NCBI GenBank assembly: GCA_900073065.1
Contig: FJOG01000028.1
Location: 44,117 to 108,116, forward strand
Source of the DNA: Phialocephala subalpina
Taxonomy: Eukaryota; Ascomycota; Leotiomycetes; Helotiales; Mollisiaceae
Length of the DNA: 64,000 nucleotides
Reading direction: 5' to 3'
Positions 36,114-49,060 of the stretch are shown one piece after another. A program made the position numbers and the translations under genes. The notes under the pieces are model-generated. The model saw nothing but the letters and a program-made list of their open reading frames with translations, was not told the DNA's origin and did no database searches. Position 1 is the stretch's first letter. The number at the start of each line of letters is the position of its first letter.

Positions 36114-38590
36114 AATGCTGCATCATCAAAAATATCGACAGAAACAACAGGACAGCGCTTGACGGCAGCTGGTGGGAATATCAAGGAAGGCTACAAAGCA
36201 CAGGACCTGCGAAGCAGGGATACGTTTATACATACCAGTAACGAGCATATGGGCATTTCACAAGAACGGATGGGATATCATGGCATGGCATGAGAATGGC
36301 GTTTTTGGTTCAAGGACGTACACATGCTAATACCTATCTTTGCCTGACACATAATGTGGATGCTCAATGATATTACGATGGATCTTCATGGATTTCATGG
36401 ATGGATCTCGGATGGATGGCATAATGAGGGGAGAATAATTCTTCTACGATGTTATTAACATTTATTTTGTGTATATCCCTTCTAATGGATGGACCTCACA
36501 TCATATCGAGCTATCATTTGATCAAATTTTCGGAGTCCGCGATGCAGCTTACGATCATTATCCTCACAGCCATGAGTCACCAAGTGGTGCAGAAAATCCC
36601 CATTAGGCAGGTAGCCTCGTCCTCATCTTTCTGCGAAACAGTTACTCTTGTCCAACCATGCTGTTCAACTTACAATGCATCGAGCTCTATACCAAAACGA
36701 GATGTGACCTCCGAGCTGACTGTTGCACATGTACGCCGGCATCTCCATCGAGTATCGAGCCTCATCTTTCTCACGATGTTGATCGAGTTGCATTCGAGTT
36801 GCATGAACTCGCATATCCTGCCTAAACATCTCCACTCCCAGACATGAACATACATGAACCTATACGAATGCCCAAGGGGGCGTTTGACGCAATGCAACAC
36901 TCTGCCGTCGATCTCCCCAGCCTTGCACCAGAGCCTGATTTAGTGTTGAAGTTGAAGTTGGGATATTCACCCAGGCTCTGTAGCCTCGGGCACCTTTCTG
37001 CCTTGCTCAGGTTTTCAACCTTGGCCATGATTCAGATGTGCACCAAGTTCCCCCCCGCTCTGCAGCCTCGCCGTCCTCGACTTGAGGGTCAAACATGGGT
37101 TCCCAAAGAAGACGAGGCAACCGCTAAATGGAAATAGTTTGTCGGGAAGCACTCCCGCGATGCCGCAGCCGCCTGGCTTGTCCACGTATATCACTGCGCC
37201 TGTTCCTGCCCAACTGTCTCGTGATGGTAAGTCACGAGGGGATCACATGGTGTGTGCATCGAGCAGCGAGGAAGGTGTGTGACGTGGGGGGTTGGATTGG
37301 ATGATCCTGAGGCTGTTGAACATTCGGGGTGAAGTGGAAGGACTTGATCAAATTGGAGGTTTCTGGCGTAGAGACTGTTCCTGCCTGGGTCGAGGAGACG
37401 CAAGGTCTGTCACCACCTGAGGCAATTCCCAACCTCCAAGATTCCGAAGATCTGATAATGACGAAGAATTCGTCAACGTTCACGATCCCGACAATCCATC
37501 CAGAGAAACATCAAACTCTCATTCTGATCCGAGTAGTAAGTCCAACCCCGATTCATCGAAGGAAAGCTCCCAGGGCTATTGTCAAGTCCGATCCCAACAC
37601 TTGCATTCAAAGGCTATTTTTCACGATTTTCGATATTGCAATTAACGATTTACATGATCGTTGACTTCCTCTAAACCCAATACTTACGCTTGACAATTTT
37701 ACAATTATCAGCTTCCTTTGAACCTGACATCTGCAGCTACGTTATCATAGCTATCAAGACTAGTAACGAGATCTCTAGCAATAGTTTTAGTGAGATCAAG
37801 GGCATGCATGTCAATATCAGTAGCATCAGTACTAGTGTTCATGCTCGCCCTAATATTGAAGTTGATCCCGTCAAGCCCCCATTTACTCAGCCATCAACTA
37901 TCATCAGGGCCGACGCTCAGGACTACCAATTCCCACAATTTTTCGCCCTCCTCAGGGCTGGCATCCACATCCCCAGCATTCTCTAGCTAGATCAACATCC
38001 TCCTCCTCCACCCTTACTTTTCCCCACTAAACCAAATCCGCAATTCTTTTCTGTCAACTACATTTTGGAACTTGATAATACTGTAATTCAAGCTTTGACA
38101 ACAAAGATTCCCCTTCTTCCATAAGTCTGCTGGCCAAGTATAGTCTTACAGGTGATGGCAAGACAAGATAAGTAGCACATCATAGCTGCAGCAAAGAAAT
38201 AACCAAGCATCCTTCTTCATGCCCACACCACCGTGAACAGCTTGTTGACCATGCATGATGGGTTTGCGTGTCTCCGCTGCGGGGTGGGAGATGCTTTTAT
38301 AGTTGGGCGGGCGGGACAGGGCGGGACTGTGGTTTAGGAGTGTATTAACAGGGGTCGAGGTGGAGAGGAGTGAATGAGAAGCAAGGCTGCTTTGACTCTA
38401 AAAAGTGGGGGCGATGTACCTTTGAATTTGTCTTTTTTAATATTCTACTTCAAGAAGGGAAGGTGCCAGGGTAAGGTGCCAGGGTAAGGCTATACCCATG
38501 TACCCTTTAGATTGGCATTTGATTCCTTTTAGTCTCGAGATTTCGTTAAATTCGTTTGCTCTTCGATCTAGACCAAGGTTCGAGTAAAGT
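36114..38590. other. Gene-poor region
   Basis: Short conflicting frames only. A 13-bp unit, GGTGCCAGGGTAA, is repeated twice in tandem at about 38463-38488. Nothing else that I can support. Confidence 0.45.
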
Positions 38591-40340
38591 GTGAGAGAGC
38601 AAACCTCTCCTATAAAAGACCTCGAGTGAGTGATTCTGCCAGCTGCAACCATAATCAACGACTACTTCAAAAGCCACATGGATTGCGATCTAGAGTGCGC
38701 AGCAGAAGTTCCTCTCTACATTCCCCGCACTCCGCTACTACCCAAGGGAAAACGTTGCTTAGGAGGAACGGGCTTCGGTTCGAGCTCATTCGTGCCTGTT
38801 ATTTAAATCGTTGTCGTTTCGCCCTTTGCTGTCAATCGAGATTGCCATCGAGGACAAATCTGCAAGTCAATCCGTTCCTAAACCTGCCTTCCTCGCAGCT
38901 TGACACCTCCTTGGTAGGAAGTGAGGATCTGAGGATCGGATCCGAGCACATGATTGATTACCTCGATAGACTCGAATCCGTCTTGCTTCTGGCGTTTGAC
39001 GTACACAGTTGTGTACCTACTCGTTGAGAAGGGCAGTCCTCTACCTTTTATACGTCACCAGCAGTCGACACTCCGAGGCACACGAACGAGCATTTTTGAG
39101 AGAGGTTGGAGCGGTTGATGATATTTTGCATTGTTTTGATACTTGGGCCAAAGAGGGAAAGTGCGATGCTGGGGTAGTGCCTCATTTGGGTTCGCTTCCT
39201 CGGTTTCGAGATTGGGTTTGCTATTCATATAATGGTACCAGCTTAGCTGATTTCCTTATTAAAAAGACTTCGAGCGGAGGAGGAGAAGCAGTAAGCTTTT
39301 CCGAGATGGTGTTAGAATCCAAGGATTACAATTTGGATTGGGGGCCGTTAGAGTAGTTCCACCCAGGCCCCGTTCCTGGCACTCGCGTCTCCGAGAGAAA
39401 ATCTGCTTTTCGAATTGTTATAAGCTTGGGTTCGGGCTCTATTCGTGCATTTTGTGCTCGGTTGCTATCATTTCTGCTTCTGTTATCAATCAGGAGCGTT
39501 TCGAGTACCTTTTTACAATGCAATCAGCTGTATTTCTTAGTCCTCAGTTCTATGACAGCTTCGTCGTGAGAATCAAGAAACTTTGCAGACGCCAGAACAG
39601 GAGCTCCTCCATGGACAATGATGTTTTTTCGGCATGTTGGTACCGAGTGGCTGAGGAGGGCAATTCTTTACCTTTTATATATCTCACCAGCAGTCGAGGC
39701 TCTGGGGTGGATAGGCAGTTTCGAAAGAGGTCAGAGGTTGGATGATGTCATTTTTTCTTTGTTTTTGGTACTTTGATTAACGAAAGAAGGTGCGAGGCTG
39801 GAATTCTTGTTTTGCAGTTGCTGGATTTGGTTGTTTGCTTTAATTCAAGTTGCGTAGTGAAATTCTTAAATAAATCTAGAGTCCAGGGACAAGAATTCGG
39901 GCAATTCCCTGACAGGTCTTTGCTGGCTGAATCAGGGACTGTGATGCCGATAGTCGAAAGCTTGTAGGAGAACTTCTCCCCAATTCTCAACACCTAGCAG
40001 CTAGCAGAGAGAAGTTGCTGGCAAGGTTGTATGGGCTTGAATCCGAGCTTCACAATCGTTGTCAATTTTATAGTCCGCTGTTAATTCTCGGAATCTTGGG
40101 TAAAGCTCTGAAACCGAAGGTGATCCGTATCGTGGCTTCATGACTTCTTCACAGCTCCGGGAGCTATGCAGCGTGCCGACCACGGCGTCAGCACTTCCAT
40201 GCAATGCATCCTTATTTTTCGCTTTCTTAGTCGTTCAACATCTAGGAGTTGAATCGTTGAGATAGAAACCTCTCTGCCTTTTATAGGGTGCTCGAGGAGT
40301 CGAAGCTCTCGAGAATCAAGGTTGAATCACGTGTCACCTT
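38591..40340 (-). repeat. Three diverged tandem units of about 620 bp with TATA-like boxes
   Basis: Units can be aligned by two anchors. Anchor 1 (GGCTTnGGTTCG..CTCATTCGTGC..TTGTC..GTCAATC) occurs at about 38770, 39425 and 40030. Anchor 2 (CCTTTTATA followed by CACCAGCAGTCGA or close to it) occurs at 39044, 39671 and 40277. The spacing is therefore 627 then 606 bp. On the minus strand each anchor 2 reads TATAAAAGG, a good TATA box, with anchor 1 downstream. Identity between units is modest, and the open frames at the same place in each unit are short. They may be relics of a small tandem gene family. Confidence 0.45.
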
Positions 40341-40589
40341 TCTCTCCTGCATTCAAAACTTGCCACCTTTTTTCAAAGCTGGAAAGAATGCTTGTTTGAT
40401 ACACTCTGGTATACAAATTGAACCATGCATCCTCATTCCAATCTTGAATGAGGAAAGAATGCTCCTCTGCTTTGTAGTTTTTGTCCAACCCAGAGCATTT
40501 GCCATCTTCTCCCAAGTTGTAGACCCCACGTTCCCATCACTTCCTTTCTGTTCTCCAAGCAGACTACCTGTTATTGGTTATGATATCAA

Positions 40590-41160
40590 GGGGACTGTAG
40601 GGGGGTAGAGGCCTCTCGTGTGTCTTGAGCGTAGATTAGCCAGCGTGGCTAAGAGAGGGTATTAAGTCCATAATCACCCTCTATAGATATTTTATTGTAA
40701 AATGATGCATCTCAATCTTCTCTTTAGAATAAAGAGCTTTGCAGAGTCGAGGAGATCGGGAGGGATAGACCCCTCCGGGACATAAAGGAAATAAAAACTT
40801 AAAATATTATTTTTAAGATTTATTTTTTTCTTTGAAATATAAATTATTAATCGTAAACTCGTTTTAATTAAATAATTATAAATTTATCTCGATTTTAATT
40901 AAATTTGAAATTATCTAAAAAAAAAAAATTTAATATTTTAATTCGAATAATTAAAAAGTTTTTTATTTACTCGAGAATTAAAACTTTAAATAAAAGATAT
41001 ATATATTCCGAGTTTAAAGGTAATCCTAGGAGTAAAAAGCTATTGGCCTTTAGAGCCGAGTATAATTCATAGGGTATAAATGTAAATAACCTTAATTTTC
41101 TCTTTTAGAATTTGACTTTTAAGGCCGACTCGAGTTAGAATCAGGATATATATGCCCAAT
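40590..41160. mobile_element. RIP-decayed retroelement remnant (LTR-like)
   Basis: The left 170 bp (GGGTATTAAGTCCATAATC, then CCCTCTATAGATA) has the look of a fungal LTR. From about 40780 to 41080 the sequence becomes extremely AT-rich, with almost no CpA or TpG but with CpG kept in several places (TCG, ACG), the footprint of repeat-induced point mutation. No open reading frame remains, so the assignment to a retroelement is tentative. Confidence 0.45.
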
Positions 41161-41189
41161 CAGAAGGCTAAGCTTTTCAAACTCTTAGG

Positions 41190-41220
41190 GGGGCGCACTG
41201 CGCTGGGCGCAGTGCGCCCC
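41190..41220. repeat. Perfect 14-bp GC-rich inverted repeat, 3-nt loop
   Basis: GGGGCGCACTGCGC, loop TGG, then GCGCAGTGCGCCCC. It stands at the boundary between the AT-rich block and the promoter side of the HET-NACHT gene. A related GCTGCGCTGCGCCCA lies about 110 bp further on. It could be a transposon end or a transcript hairpin. Confidence 0.7.
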
Positions 41221-41633
41221 TGTACCACTCGCCCTACATATCACTTGAGAGGTGTTGAATATTCTAGAAAATGACTCACTTGAGGCGGAAGACCATGTCG
41301 GAACTCATTGGAGCTTGGCATGGTGGCTGCGCTGCGCCCACTGCCCTGTATCAGCGAAGCCAAGCACGCCCAGCTTATGAGTCGAGGCTGCCGTCTGCCC
41401 GTATCGCACAGCCCTAGGTTGTTGGCATGCTTCTCTTTCCTCCACTGCAGCACTTCTCTTCCTCAATCTCTTGAGTCTCGTCCTAATATCGCGTCACCTG
41501 TTTCTGGTTTGCAGCACCGCGTACGTTTCAAGCCGGCGGGCCTTAGAGAGGCTAGATTCGGACTGTTCGTTTTGTCCTCAGAAATTGAGGTCCTCCAGAT
41601 TGACTGTAGCCTCAGCCCTGCATCCTAGCAGTC

Positions 41634-44600
41634 ATGCGTCTCCTCTACTTTCAGGGCGATGGCATACTTGCTTTCACCGATTTTGGAAGGCAAAAGCCTC
41701 CTCCGTATGCCATTCTATCGCATACATGGGGAGAGGAAGAGGTAACTTTTCAGGATCTTAGCTATGGTATATCGACTAGCCTTGCTGGTTTCAAGAAGAT
41801 CGCCTTCTGCGGGGAGCAGGCGGCCAAGGATGGATTGAAGTACTTCTGGGTGGACACGTGCTCTATCGACAAAAACAATCTTCCTGAGCTTACGAGGTCT
41901 ATCAACAGCATGTTTCGTTGGTACCGCAACGCATCAAAATGCTACGCGTATCTTTCAGATGTATCCGTATCCGATTCGGGAAATGTCATAGTAGATGGGA
42001 GTTCCTGGATGAAAGCTTTTTGCAAGAGTCGATGGTTCACACGGGGTTGGACCTTACAGGAACTCATCGCTCCACAGTCAGTGGAGTTTTTCTCCAAAGA
42101 AGGCCAGTTCCTTGGAGACAAATCCTCCTTAGAGAAAGCCATTACCGAAATCACGGGCATCCCAGCAGATGCTCTTCGAGGACGACCTCTAAGCGAATTC
42201 AGTGTTAAGGAGCGTTTTGCTTGGGCCAGTCACCGAGAGACTACCGAGGAAGAAGACATTGCGTACTGTCTCCTGGGAATTTTCGATGTTTTCATGCCTT
42301 TGATCCCTGGAGAAGGAGAGTTCAACGCGATGAAACGATTGGAGAAGCTGGTGGAGGAGTCCATCAATGACGACGCGCTCGGCGGACCTGATCATACCAC
42401 CCACGAGTCTGGACATGGCCCATCGTCATCAAATCGTGCTGTGAAAACCATTGTAAAGCCAAAAGATGCGGAGGCAACCGAGTTGATGAAAGACTACCTT
42501 CTCAATGCTCTGAATTTAACGCAGGCACTCTCCTGGCCAAACAAACCACGCAGAAATTCCAATGCGCAGGTGATCCTGAACCACTGGCATCGAGCACATG
42601 CCATCTCTCAGGAGCTTGCACAAGGCGCAAATGCTGGATCCATGTTTCAAGGCGCTCATGTCTCGTTCTTGAACGACGTATTCTGGGACGAATGGCCTGC
42701 TTTTGAGACGTTCGGGGATGCCCAGGAGATGATGGCTAATATCGAGAGCCACTGCAAAGGCGCAAGGGGTTCTTCTAGGCTGTTGATGGCTTGCAAGTCT
42801 ATAGGCGGGTTCTGCTTACGTTGGGCGCATTTCTTCGACGTGGTTGAGTTAGGTATGACGATCGATCCTGAATGGCCGCGGACACTCTGGGGTGCAATCA
42901 GGCTAGTATTCGTGGTAGGTACTGCTGAGACCTTCTGCGGCGCGTAACATGACTGACGACATTTGAAGCGATGCAAGGACTATGTGAACATATTCGAGAA
43001 GATGGCTCAGATGTTCGATAGGTTGAAACACCAGTTGCCGAGCTATCATGATCATGTATTACGACTTCGGAAAGATTGTCCAGATGCTGCAAAGAGCGAT
43101 CTTTGCAAGGTTCTAGCGATCGTCTACGCTGACATACTTCAATTCTGCCACGATGCTTGCGGATTGTTCCAAATATCGCCTAGTGGTAAGTTTTCCCTTA
43201 ACGGCAACCGCAACAGCATTGACATACAGTAGTGGCGAGTTCAGAGACGGATCCCGTCAAAACCCTGACCTTCACTCCATTCGCCGTGGCTTTCGATGAC
43301 TTGCTCGAAAGGGTTGCGGAGCACAAGAGACTTTTCGATATTTGCCTACGTACTGGGAAACACGATGACTTGCAGGCTTTCATCGAGCGCGTGATAAATG
43401 CCCTACTGGAGCGAGATGAGTATATGCAGGACGATATAATCAAACGGAATCTACAGAAGGAGAAAGGAATTCACAACCGTAAGACTTTCTCGGTAGTCCC
43501 AAGCACCCTCTAATCTTCCGTGATGCGGCAGGGCTTTTTCACGAGACCGTTCGAAAATGGATTCAAGCTCCAGATTACAAGCCTGACTTCGACAAAGCTA
43601 AGGATGCTAGAAGCTCGAGCACTTGCGATTGGCTTCAGGCTGAAGCATCTTACGTTGCCTGGAAGGCCGAGCTGCACAGCTCAGTCTTGAGGTCTGGGAA
43701 GCATAAAAAGACTACCAACAGGAAATGCAGGCCTATCCTGTGGCTTGAAGGTCGGTTGCCTGTTAGTCATCAATTTATGCATCCATTGACTCTCTTCTCA
43801 TGTAGGAACACCTGGCTATGGGAAGACTATACTATCTACTGTCATCATCGAAGATCTCAGAAGATCTGCAACAAGTTTTTCTGGATCGTTCGATGGACGA
43901 ACACGAAACGAAGTAGCCTACTTTTTTTTCAACGCTCAGCTGCCAGGAAAACAGGGCTGTTTCGATGCATTTCGAGGTACAGCCCTCCAAGTAGTCGAAG
44001 CGCTGCAGGAGGATCCTGGGATGGTTGACATATTGTCCCTATCGATGTTTGAAGCTAAGGCGGATCGGACTACAGCGACACTTGAAAATTTGGCAGAGCT
44101 TCTTCGGCTCGCTGTGCGCAGACTATCCTCATTGGCGTTCGTACTAGATGGCATCGACGAGTGCCAAGACTTCGCTGAAATGTGGCCATTCCTTGGCCTA
44201 GCTTGTGATGACCCAAGATTCAAATGCCTTTGCCTTGCACGACCTTCCATCACAATACCTTCAGAACAGGTCAAGTATGTCCAATGCCAGTCGCTTCACG
44301 GAAAGAACCGTCAGGATATCCGGAAGTACCTACAGAAAGAGACGCAAGCTTTGCAGCAGGCTGGACACCTCGAGGAGAATGCCCAACCAAGCTTCATTGC
44401 AGAGAAACTGAGCGCCCGTGCAGACTCAAGTTTCCTGTGGGCCAATCTGATCATTTCTTACCTGCGGAGCCCATCACTCAGCCCAATGGAAAGATTAAGT
44501 ATAGTCGAGGATCCCGGCCAGCTGGATTCTTTACATGGTCTCTTTGCAGGTATCATTCGTCAGTGTCAAACACTTTACTTCAAGGACCGGAATCTTCTCA

Positions 44601-47440
44601 CCAAGATACTACAATTTCTAGTATTGGCAAAGGAACCTCTGTCGGTCGATCAGCTCAACATCGCAGTCTCGACTAAGCCAGGCCGTAAGCTAGAAAGGGC
44701 GGACTTACTCCCAGATTTTTCAGACACACTTAAAAAACTCTGTGGCTCATTGATCGAGGTTACAGATTCAGCTGTTCTGTTCTCGCACTTATCTTTCCGT
44801 GCTTTTCTAGAATCCAAGGACGCGATAGATCTCAAGAGCTCCTTCAGGATTGACAAAAAAACTGGATCCCTTCAATTTGCCGTGGTATGTCTTTCCTACC
44901 TCATTCATCACGTTCCTCAAGGGCCTATCAGTGGGTCACACGAGACCGCTGCAGACCAAGACGAGATCGAGCGACAATTGCCCTTCTCCAAATACTCAGC
45001 TCGACACTGGGTTGATCATGCGGTTTCCGCGCTTCGACTTATGCCCGGTGCCCCGCGCGAGCTCATGCTGGAATGCTATCACATGCTTCAACAGCTCGGT
45101 TCATTCATCACACGCAAATCATCCATTTCAGCTTGGATCGAGATCTGCTGGACGTTTAATTCTCCGGCGTCCATAGAGAAGTTGTGGTTAGAGTTCGAGA
45201 GGAGACTGGCCCAAATCAACATTACTTCTCACAGAGGTACCTCTGAGTGGCGTATGTTCGAGTCCCTCTACGCGATCCGTAAGCTCTCGGAAGACTTGGA
45301 GAGACTGAACGAGCATTGGAGTCATTTGTTGCTTGCGCGACCGTACGAGATATGGGGCCCTAGTGTCTCCGTTTTTCTTGGCCCAGTGTCATGGGCGCAC
45401 AACGAAGAAGCTAAGATAACGATGGTAGCCAGCGATGACGCGGAGGAGAAACTGGAAGAGACGATCCTCAAGGTCTCCAGGCTATCTTCATGTGGTAAAT
45501 TCATTGGTATAGTGAGACTGTCACGCACGGATATACCCAGGTAAGGCTCATATCCGTGTATCGCATCCGTTTGAAAAGGGCTAAGTATTCAACAGAGAGC
45601 CAAAAGCACACCAACCATGCGTCTGTAAGCGCAAAGAGTGTGCCTGTGAACACGATGCTGGTCTCGTCGACCTTAAGAATACCGTGGCAACGTATCAGAT
45701 CCTGAAGCTCAAAGATGGTTTTCCGATGGTCAATCAAGTCAACATTCTTCTGGGTCCTGATGGCTTGCGTGAAGTCGAGAGCACCACAGAGGGCAGCAAG
45801 TTTAGATTTCCGATTGCTTTTGCGCCGAACCTCCAGAGCATTTCAATCCTTCATACGCTGTACTGGATTGGTGTTGACGGCTCTCTCCACCAACAGAGCC
45901 TGAGTAAGTCTCTTGACCAAGAACTTCCGATTCAACGCAATCCCGGACATGACGATTCTCTTCAAGACCAAAGTGTGAGCAAGCCGCTCGTGGAAAAGCT
46001 GCAAAGTCCTAGCGTTGCCGCTCGAAAAATCCCGAAGTGGCGAAGAGGAATCAGGCGAAGATCATGGAAAGTGGAATCCTCAAAGAAGCAGTCTTCCACT
46101 AAACCCTCCCAAATGGAAAGCTCCTATGCAGAACCTCTAACGAAGGATGCACCTCTAACGAAGGATGCCCCTCTAACGAAGGATGCCCCTCTAACGAAGG
46201 ATGCCCCTCTAACGAAAGATGCACCACGCCTTAACTTTGCGACTAGGCCAAGATACTACAAGATGATATTCTCACCTTGTGGTCAATTTGTCGCTCGCCT
46301 TGAGCGTCAGCAAGACATGAACGAGTCCGCAATGGGACGATGGGACATCATTGTTTGGAAACGACAGCGTGCAGGTTCTTCAACAATGGCTGCCAAAGAG
46401 CAGGTATGGAAAGAAAACTCCAGGCTTCTTGACATTTACAGCGACTTTACACGTGGCGGCACCTTCGCATTTAATCCGAGATTTCTGCAAATAGCTCTTT
46501 TCGAGCACACAACAGATTCCCCAACCGAGGTTTCAGTATGGAATTTTGGTACATCGACCAAAGGTATGCCTTTACAAAGATCACATTTGAGAGCAAGCTA
46601 ACCTCGATGAAGCATCGCGTAGCTATCGTACGACAAGAATGGTCTACGCAACTGGCCTTCACAACTTACATATATCGTCATGCGGCCGTTATTTGTTTGG
46701 CGATCATCCACTTTTCCGGAACCCCAGGATCGTTGAGCTTGAGCGTTATTTGAAGGACGCCGTGCCTGTACCAGCACCAGCACAGGAACTACCGGTCGAC
46801 TCGTGGTCTTTCGATGCAGAAGTGGATGTGAGCATAGACCTCGAGATGGTGGACGCCAGCGAGGAAGACTACATGCATGTGGTTCAGCGCCCTTCAACAC
46901 AATTAATGGTGGCACAGAATATGCCCCAGCCTGTACTGTCCTCGAATGAACTAGCACTCACTGCGCGCAACGGAATCCCGGAACTGAGCATCCTCCGCCG
47001 TCATGGCGATGGCGGTGTGGTTCTAAAACGTCTCTCCTCGGTCGGCGACATATCGGAGAATCTGCTCTATCTGCCAAAGGACCTAGGCTCCAGTACTTCA
47101 GTCAGCATCCTCGACGACAGGCAGGAGAACCAGAACACTATTCGAATGGTCCTGACAAATGACTTTGAAGACTCGTACAGCTGGGGTAATCCGCTGAATC
47201 GACAGTCTGCAAGCATAATTACCCGATCTGCTCAGTCTATTAAGACTATTGTAAGTTATAAAGTCCACTCTAGTTACAAAGCAATGATGGCTAACAAGAT
47301 TGTAGCAAAATGGAGCTGGAGAGATCTCTAGCATCCCAAACTCCAATGCACAGAGACTACTGACCATCGAGGAAGATTCTGAGTGGCAGCCTCTAATGCA
47401 TCCGGATGCGATCTGGGCTGAGACCTGGGACCGATTATGA
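41634..47440 (+). CDS. HET-NACHT incompatibility-type STAND protein
   Basis: Eight exons: 41634-42914, 42969-43185, 43230-43478, 43532-43750, 43806-45540, 45596-46563, 46613-47250, 47306-47440, giving 1813 aa; every junction keeps frame. The HET domain is at residues about 23-150 (YAILSHTWGEEEVTF, FWVDTCSIDK, KCYAYLSDV, RGWTLQELIAP). A helical linker follows. The NACHT domain has Walker A GTPGYGKT at 656-663, formed across an intron, and Walker B LAFVLDGIDEC at 765-775. The C-terminal third contains five copies of PLTKDA (1414-1443) and three propeller-like motifs (SSCGKFIG, SPCGQFVA, SSCGRYLF). In fungi such proteins sense non-self and can trigger cell death through HET; this role is inferred. 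All motifs are intact. No canonical WD or ankyrin array is present. Confidence 0.93.
46134..46223 (+). repeat. Coding minisatellite, 5 x 18 bp (PLTKDA)
   Basis: Five head-to-tail copies of CCTCTAACGAAGGATGCA or close to it, in frame within exon 6 of the HET-NACHT gene. Copies differ only by C/A at the last position and one G/A. Their near identity implies recent expansion or concerted evolution. Confidence 0.97.
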
Positions 47441-47938
47441 TTGGCATGCTCCAATCAGATTAAGATTCAAAACTTTCATCCACAAGCTAGACCCGGAGAG
47501 CCGATTGTCTCTGTTAATTTCTCTTTGTCCCACCTTTAAGATCTTTGACCACCTGTCTGTTGTTCACAATTCTTGTATCTTTCTATACGCCTCTTCTTGG
47601 GCTCGCTTAAAGTATGCTTCAGAGTTATTTCCTCTCGCTATCTTCTAAACGAAGTAATCCAACGTTTATATAGGTGTTAAACCTGTTGTGAGATGAAGCT
47701 TAGGTATCCTACCCAGCTGCGTTGCAACATCTCGCTTAATGGAGTTTGAACACTTCAAAAAATTAACGTTTCTATAATAGAATCCAATCCCCGCGCAAAT
47801 AAACTCCCACCAGACTGGGAAATAGCCACTGGCCTCCCAGTAGAGAATACCGGCCAGATTACTATCCTTAACGATAATATTTACAATTGTCAGATCGCCT
47901 TGAGTGTACGTGTACGGGCTCGCTGAGGGCATGCGCTC
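47441..47938. other. 3' flank of the HET-NACHT gene
   Basis: No gene seen. It leads into the inverted-repeat element, whose presumed 4-bp target duplication GCTC starts at 47935. Confidence 0.5.
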
Positions 47939-48721
47939 TGTTCCGAGCCACTCACCAAATGTCCTATTGGTCAATAGATCGATCCATTGGTAAAATTCGT
48001 TCGTTTGGTGAGTGGCACAGCAATTTGGTGAAAATGATCAATGCACTAAAGTTCGAAAAATGAGGATGTACTCGAAGGTCTTAATGTATTAACTACATAA
48101 TGTTTTTTGGTTTTTTGAAGGATGCTAGCACCTAAATATATAACAAAAGAGAGTAAACAAATAAAACTAAGCTACTTTGGGAACTTTACGGCTTTTCCCC
48201 GTTTCTTATTACTCTTTTTAGGGTAGGAGTAGGGGTTTGCACCGTGATGGAGGCAGAAGAAGAAGGCTCACTTGCTCTTCTACTCGCTTCTCTAACTCTC
48301 AAAAATCACCCGTCTTAAACTTCTAAAAAGGGGGCATTTTAATTATTGAAGCATTAATTTTAATGGAAGCTGATATTAGATATTGCGCTGGTATATCCGA
48401 TCAGACCCAAAAAATAAAGCTTTCCGCGCTAGACTGTCCCTAAAAGTATATTCACAGATCTGTGCCACTTGTAGCCAAGGTCTCGGGTGTTTTAAGGCTT
48501 GGAGAGCGTGCCAGAGGAGTGTTTAAGTAGGGGGCGGGTAGCTGAAACCAAACGATGATCATACTTTTAACCCCCCTTATAAACCGATTTGGCAGTTGGA
48601 ATGGCATTGATGAAATAGTTAATCTATTGATCAATGCTATCTTATTGGTCAAATCGAGGATAATTTCACCAAATCAGTCGATCTATTGACCAATAGGACA
48701 TTTGGTGAGTGGCTCGGAACA
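47939..48721. mobile_element. MITE-like element, 783 bp, with 44-45 bp perfect terminal inverted repeats
   Basis: The left end TGTTCCGAGCCACTCACC is the exact reverse complement of the right end GGTGAGTGGCTCGGAACA, and the match runs about 45 bp without mismatch, then fades over 15 more. GCTC flanks both sides (47935-47938 and 48722-48725), consistent with a 4-bp target duplication. A partial third copy of the end sequence (TTTGGTGAGTGGCACAG) lies inside at 48004-48020. There is no transposase frame, so this would be a non-autonomous DNA element. The perfect repeats show it has not been mutated by RIP. Confidence 0.85.
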
Positions 48722-49060
48722 GCTCTCGTAAACGTTAGCGAACCTTCTCCGGCACTGTCTCTAAAGACTTCGCCATCTTTCACTATGAAGTTTTTTTTTG
48801 TTGTCGATTTCTTACTTTGTGCAGACAAGGTGATGACTGCGAACTTATTATGTCTCGCGAGCCCTCTCTTTTCTTGACTCAAAAGAAAAAAGTCCGGGAA
48901 GATGATTGTAACGGATGCCAGCCTGTTTGGCCACTGCTGCTCACTCTCCCCTAGACCAAGCCAGCAACGGCTCATGTGGTGCTGCTGATCATGAAGGCGG
49001 TGAGGCCATGGAGGTATTTATAGGTGAAGAGGAGAGGGGACAGAGGTGAGGGGCGATTTT

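Noticed and set aside
41190..41220. Helitron 3' end
   Set aside because: A hairpin is present, but the expected CTRR end at 10-12 nt distance is not; the only CTAA lies directly at the stem on the other strand.
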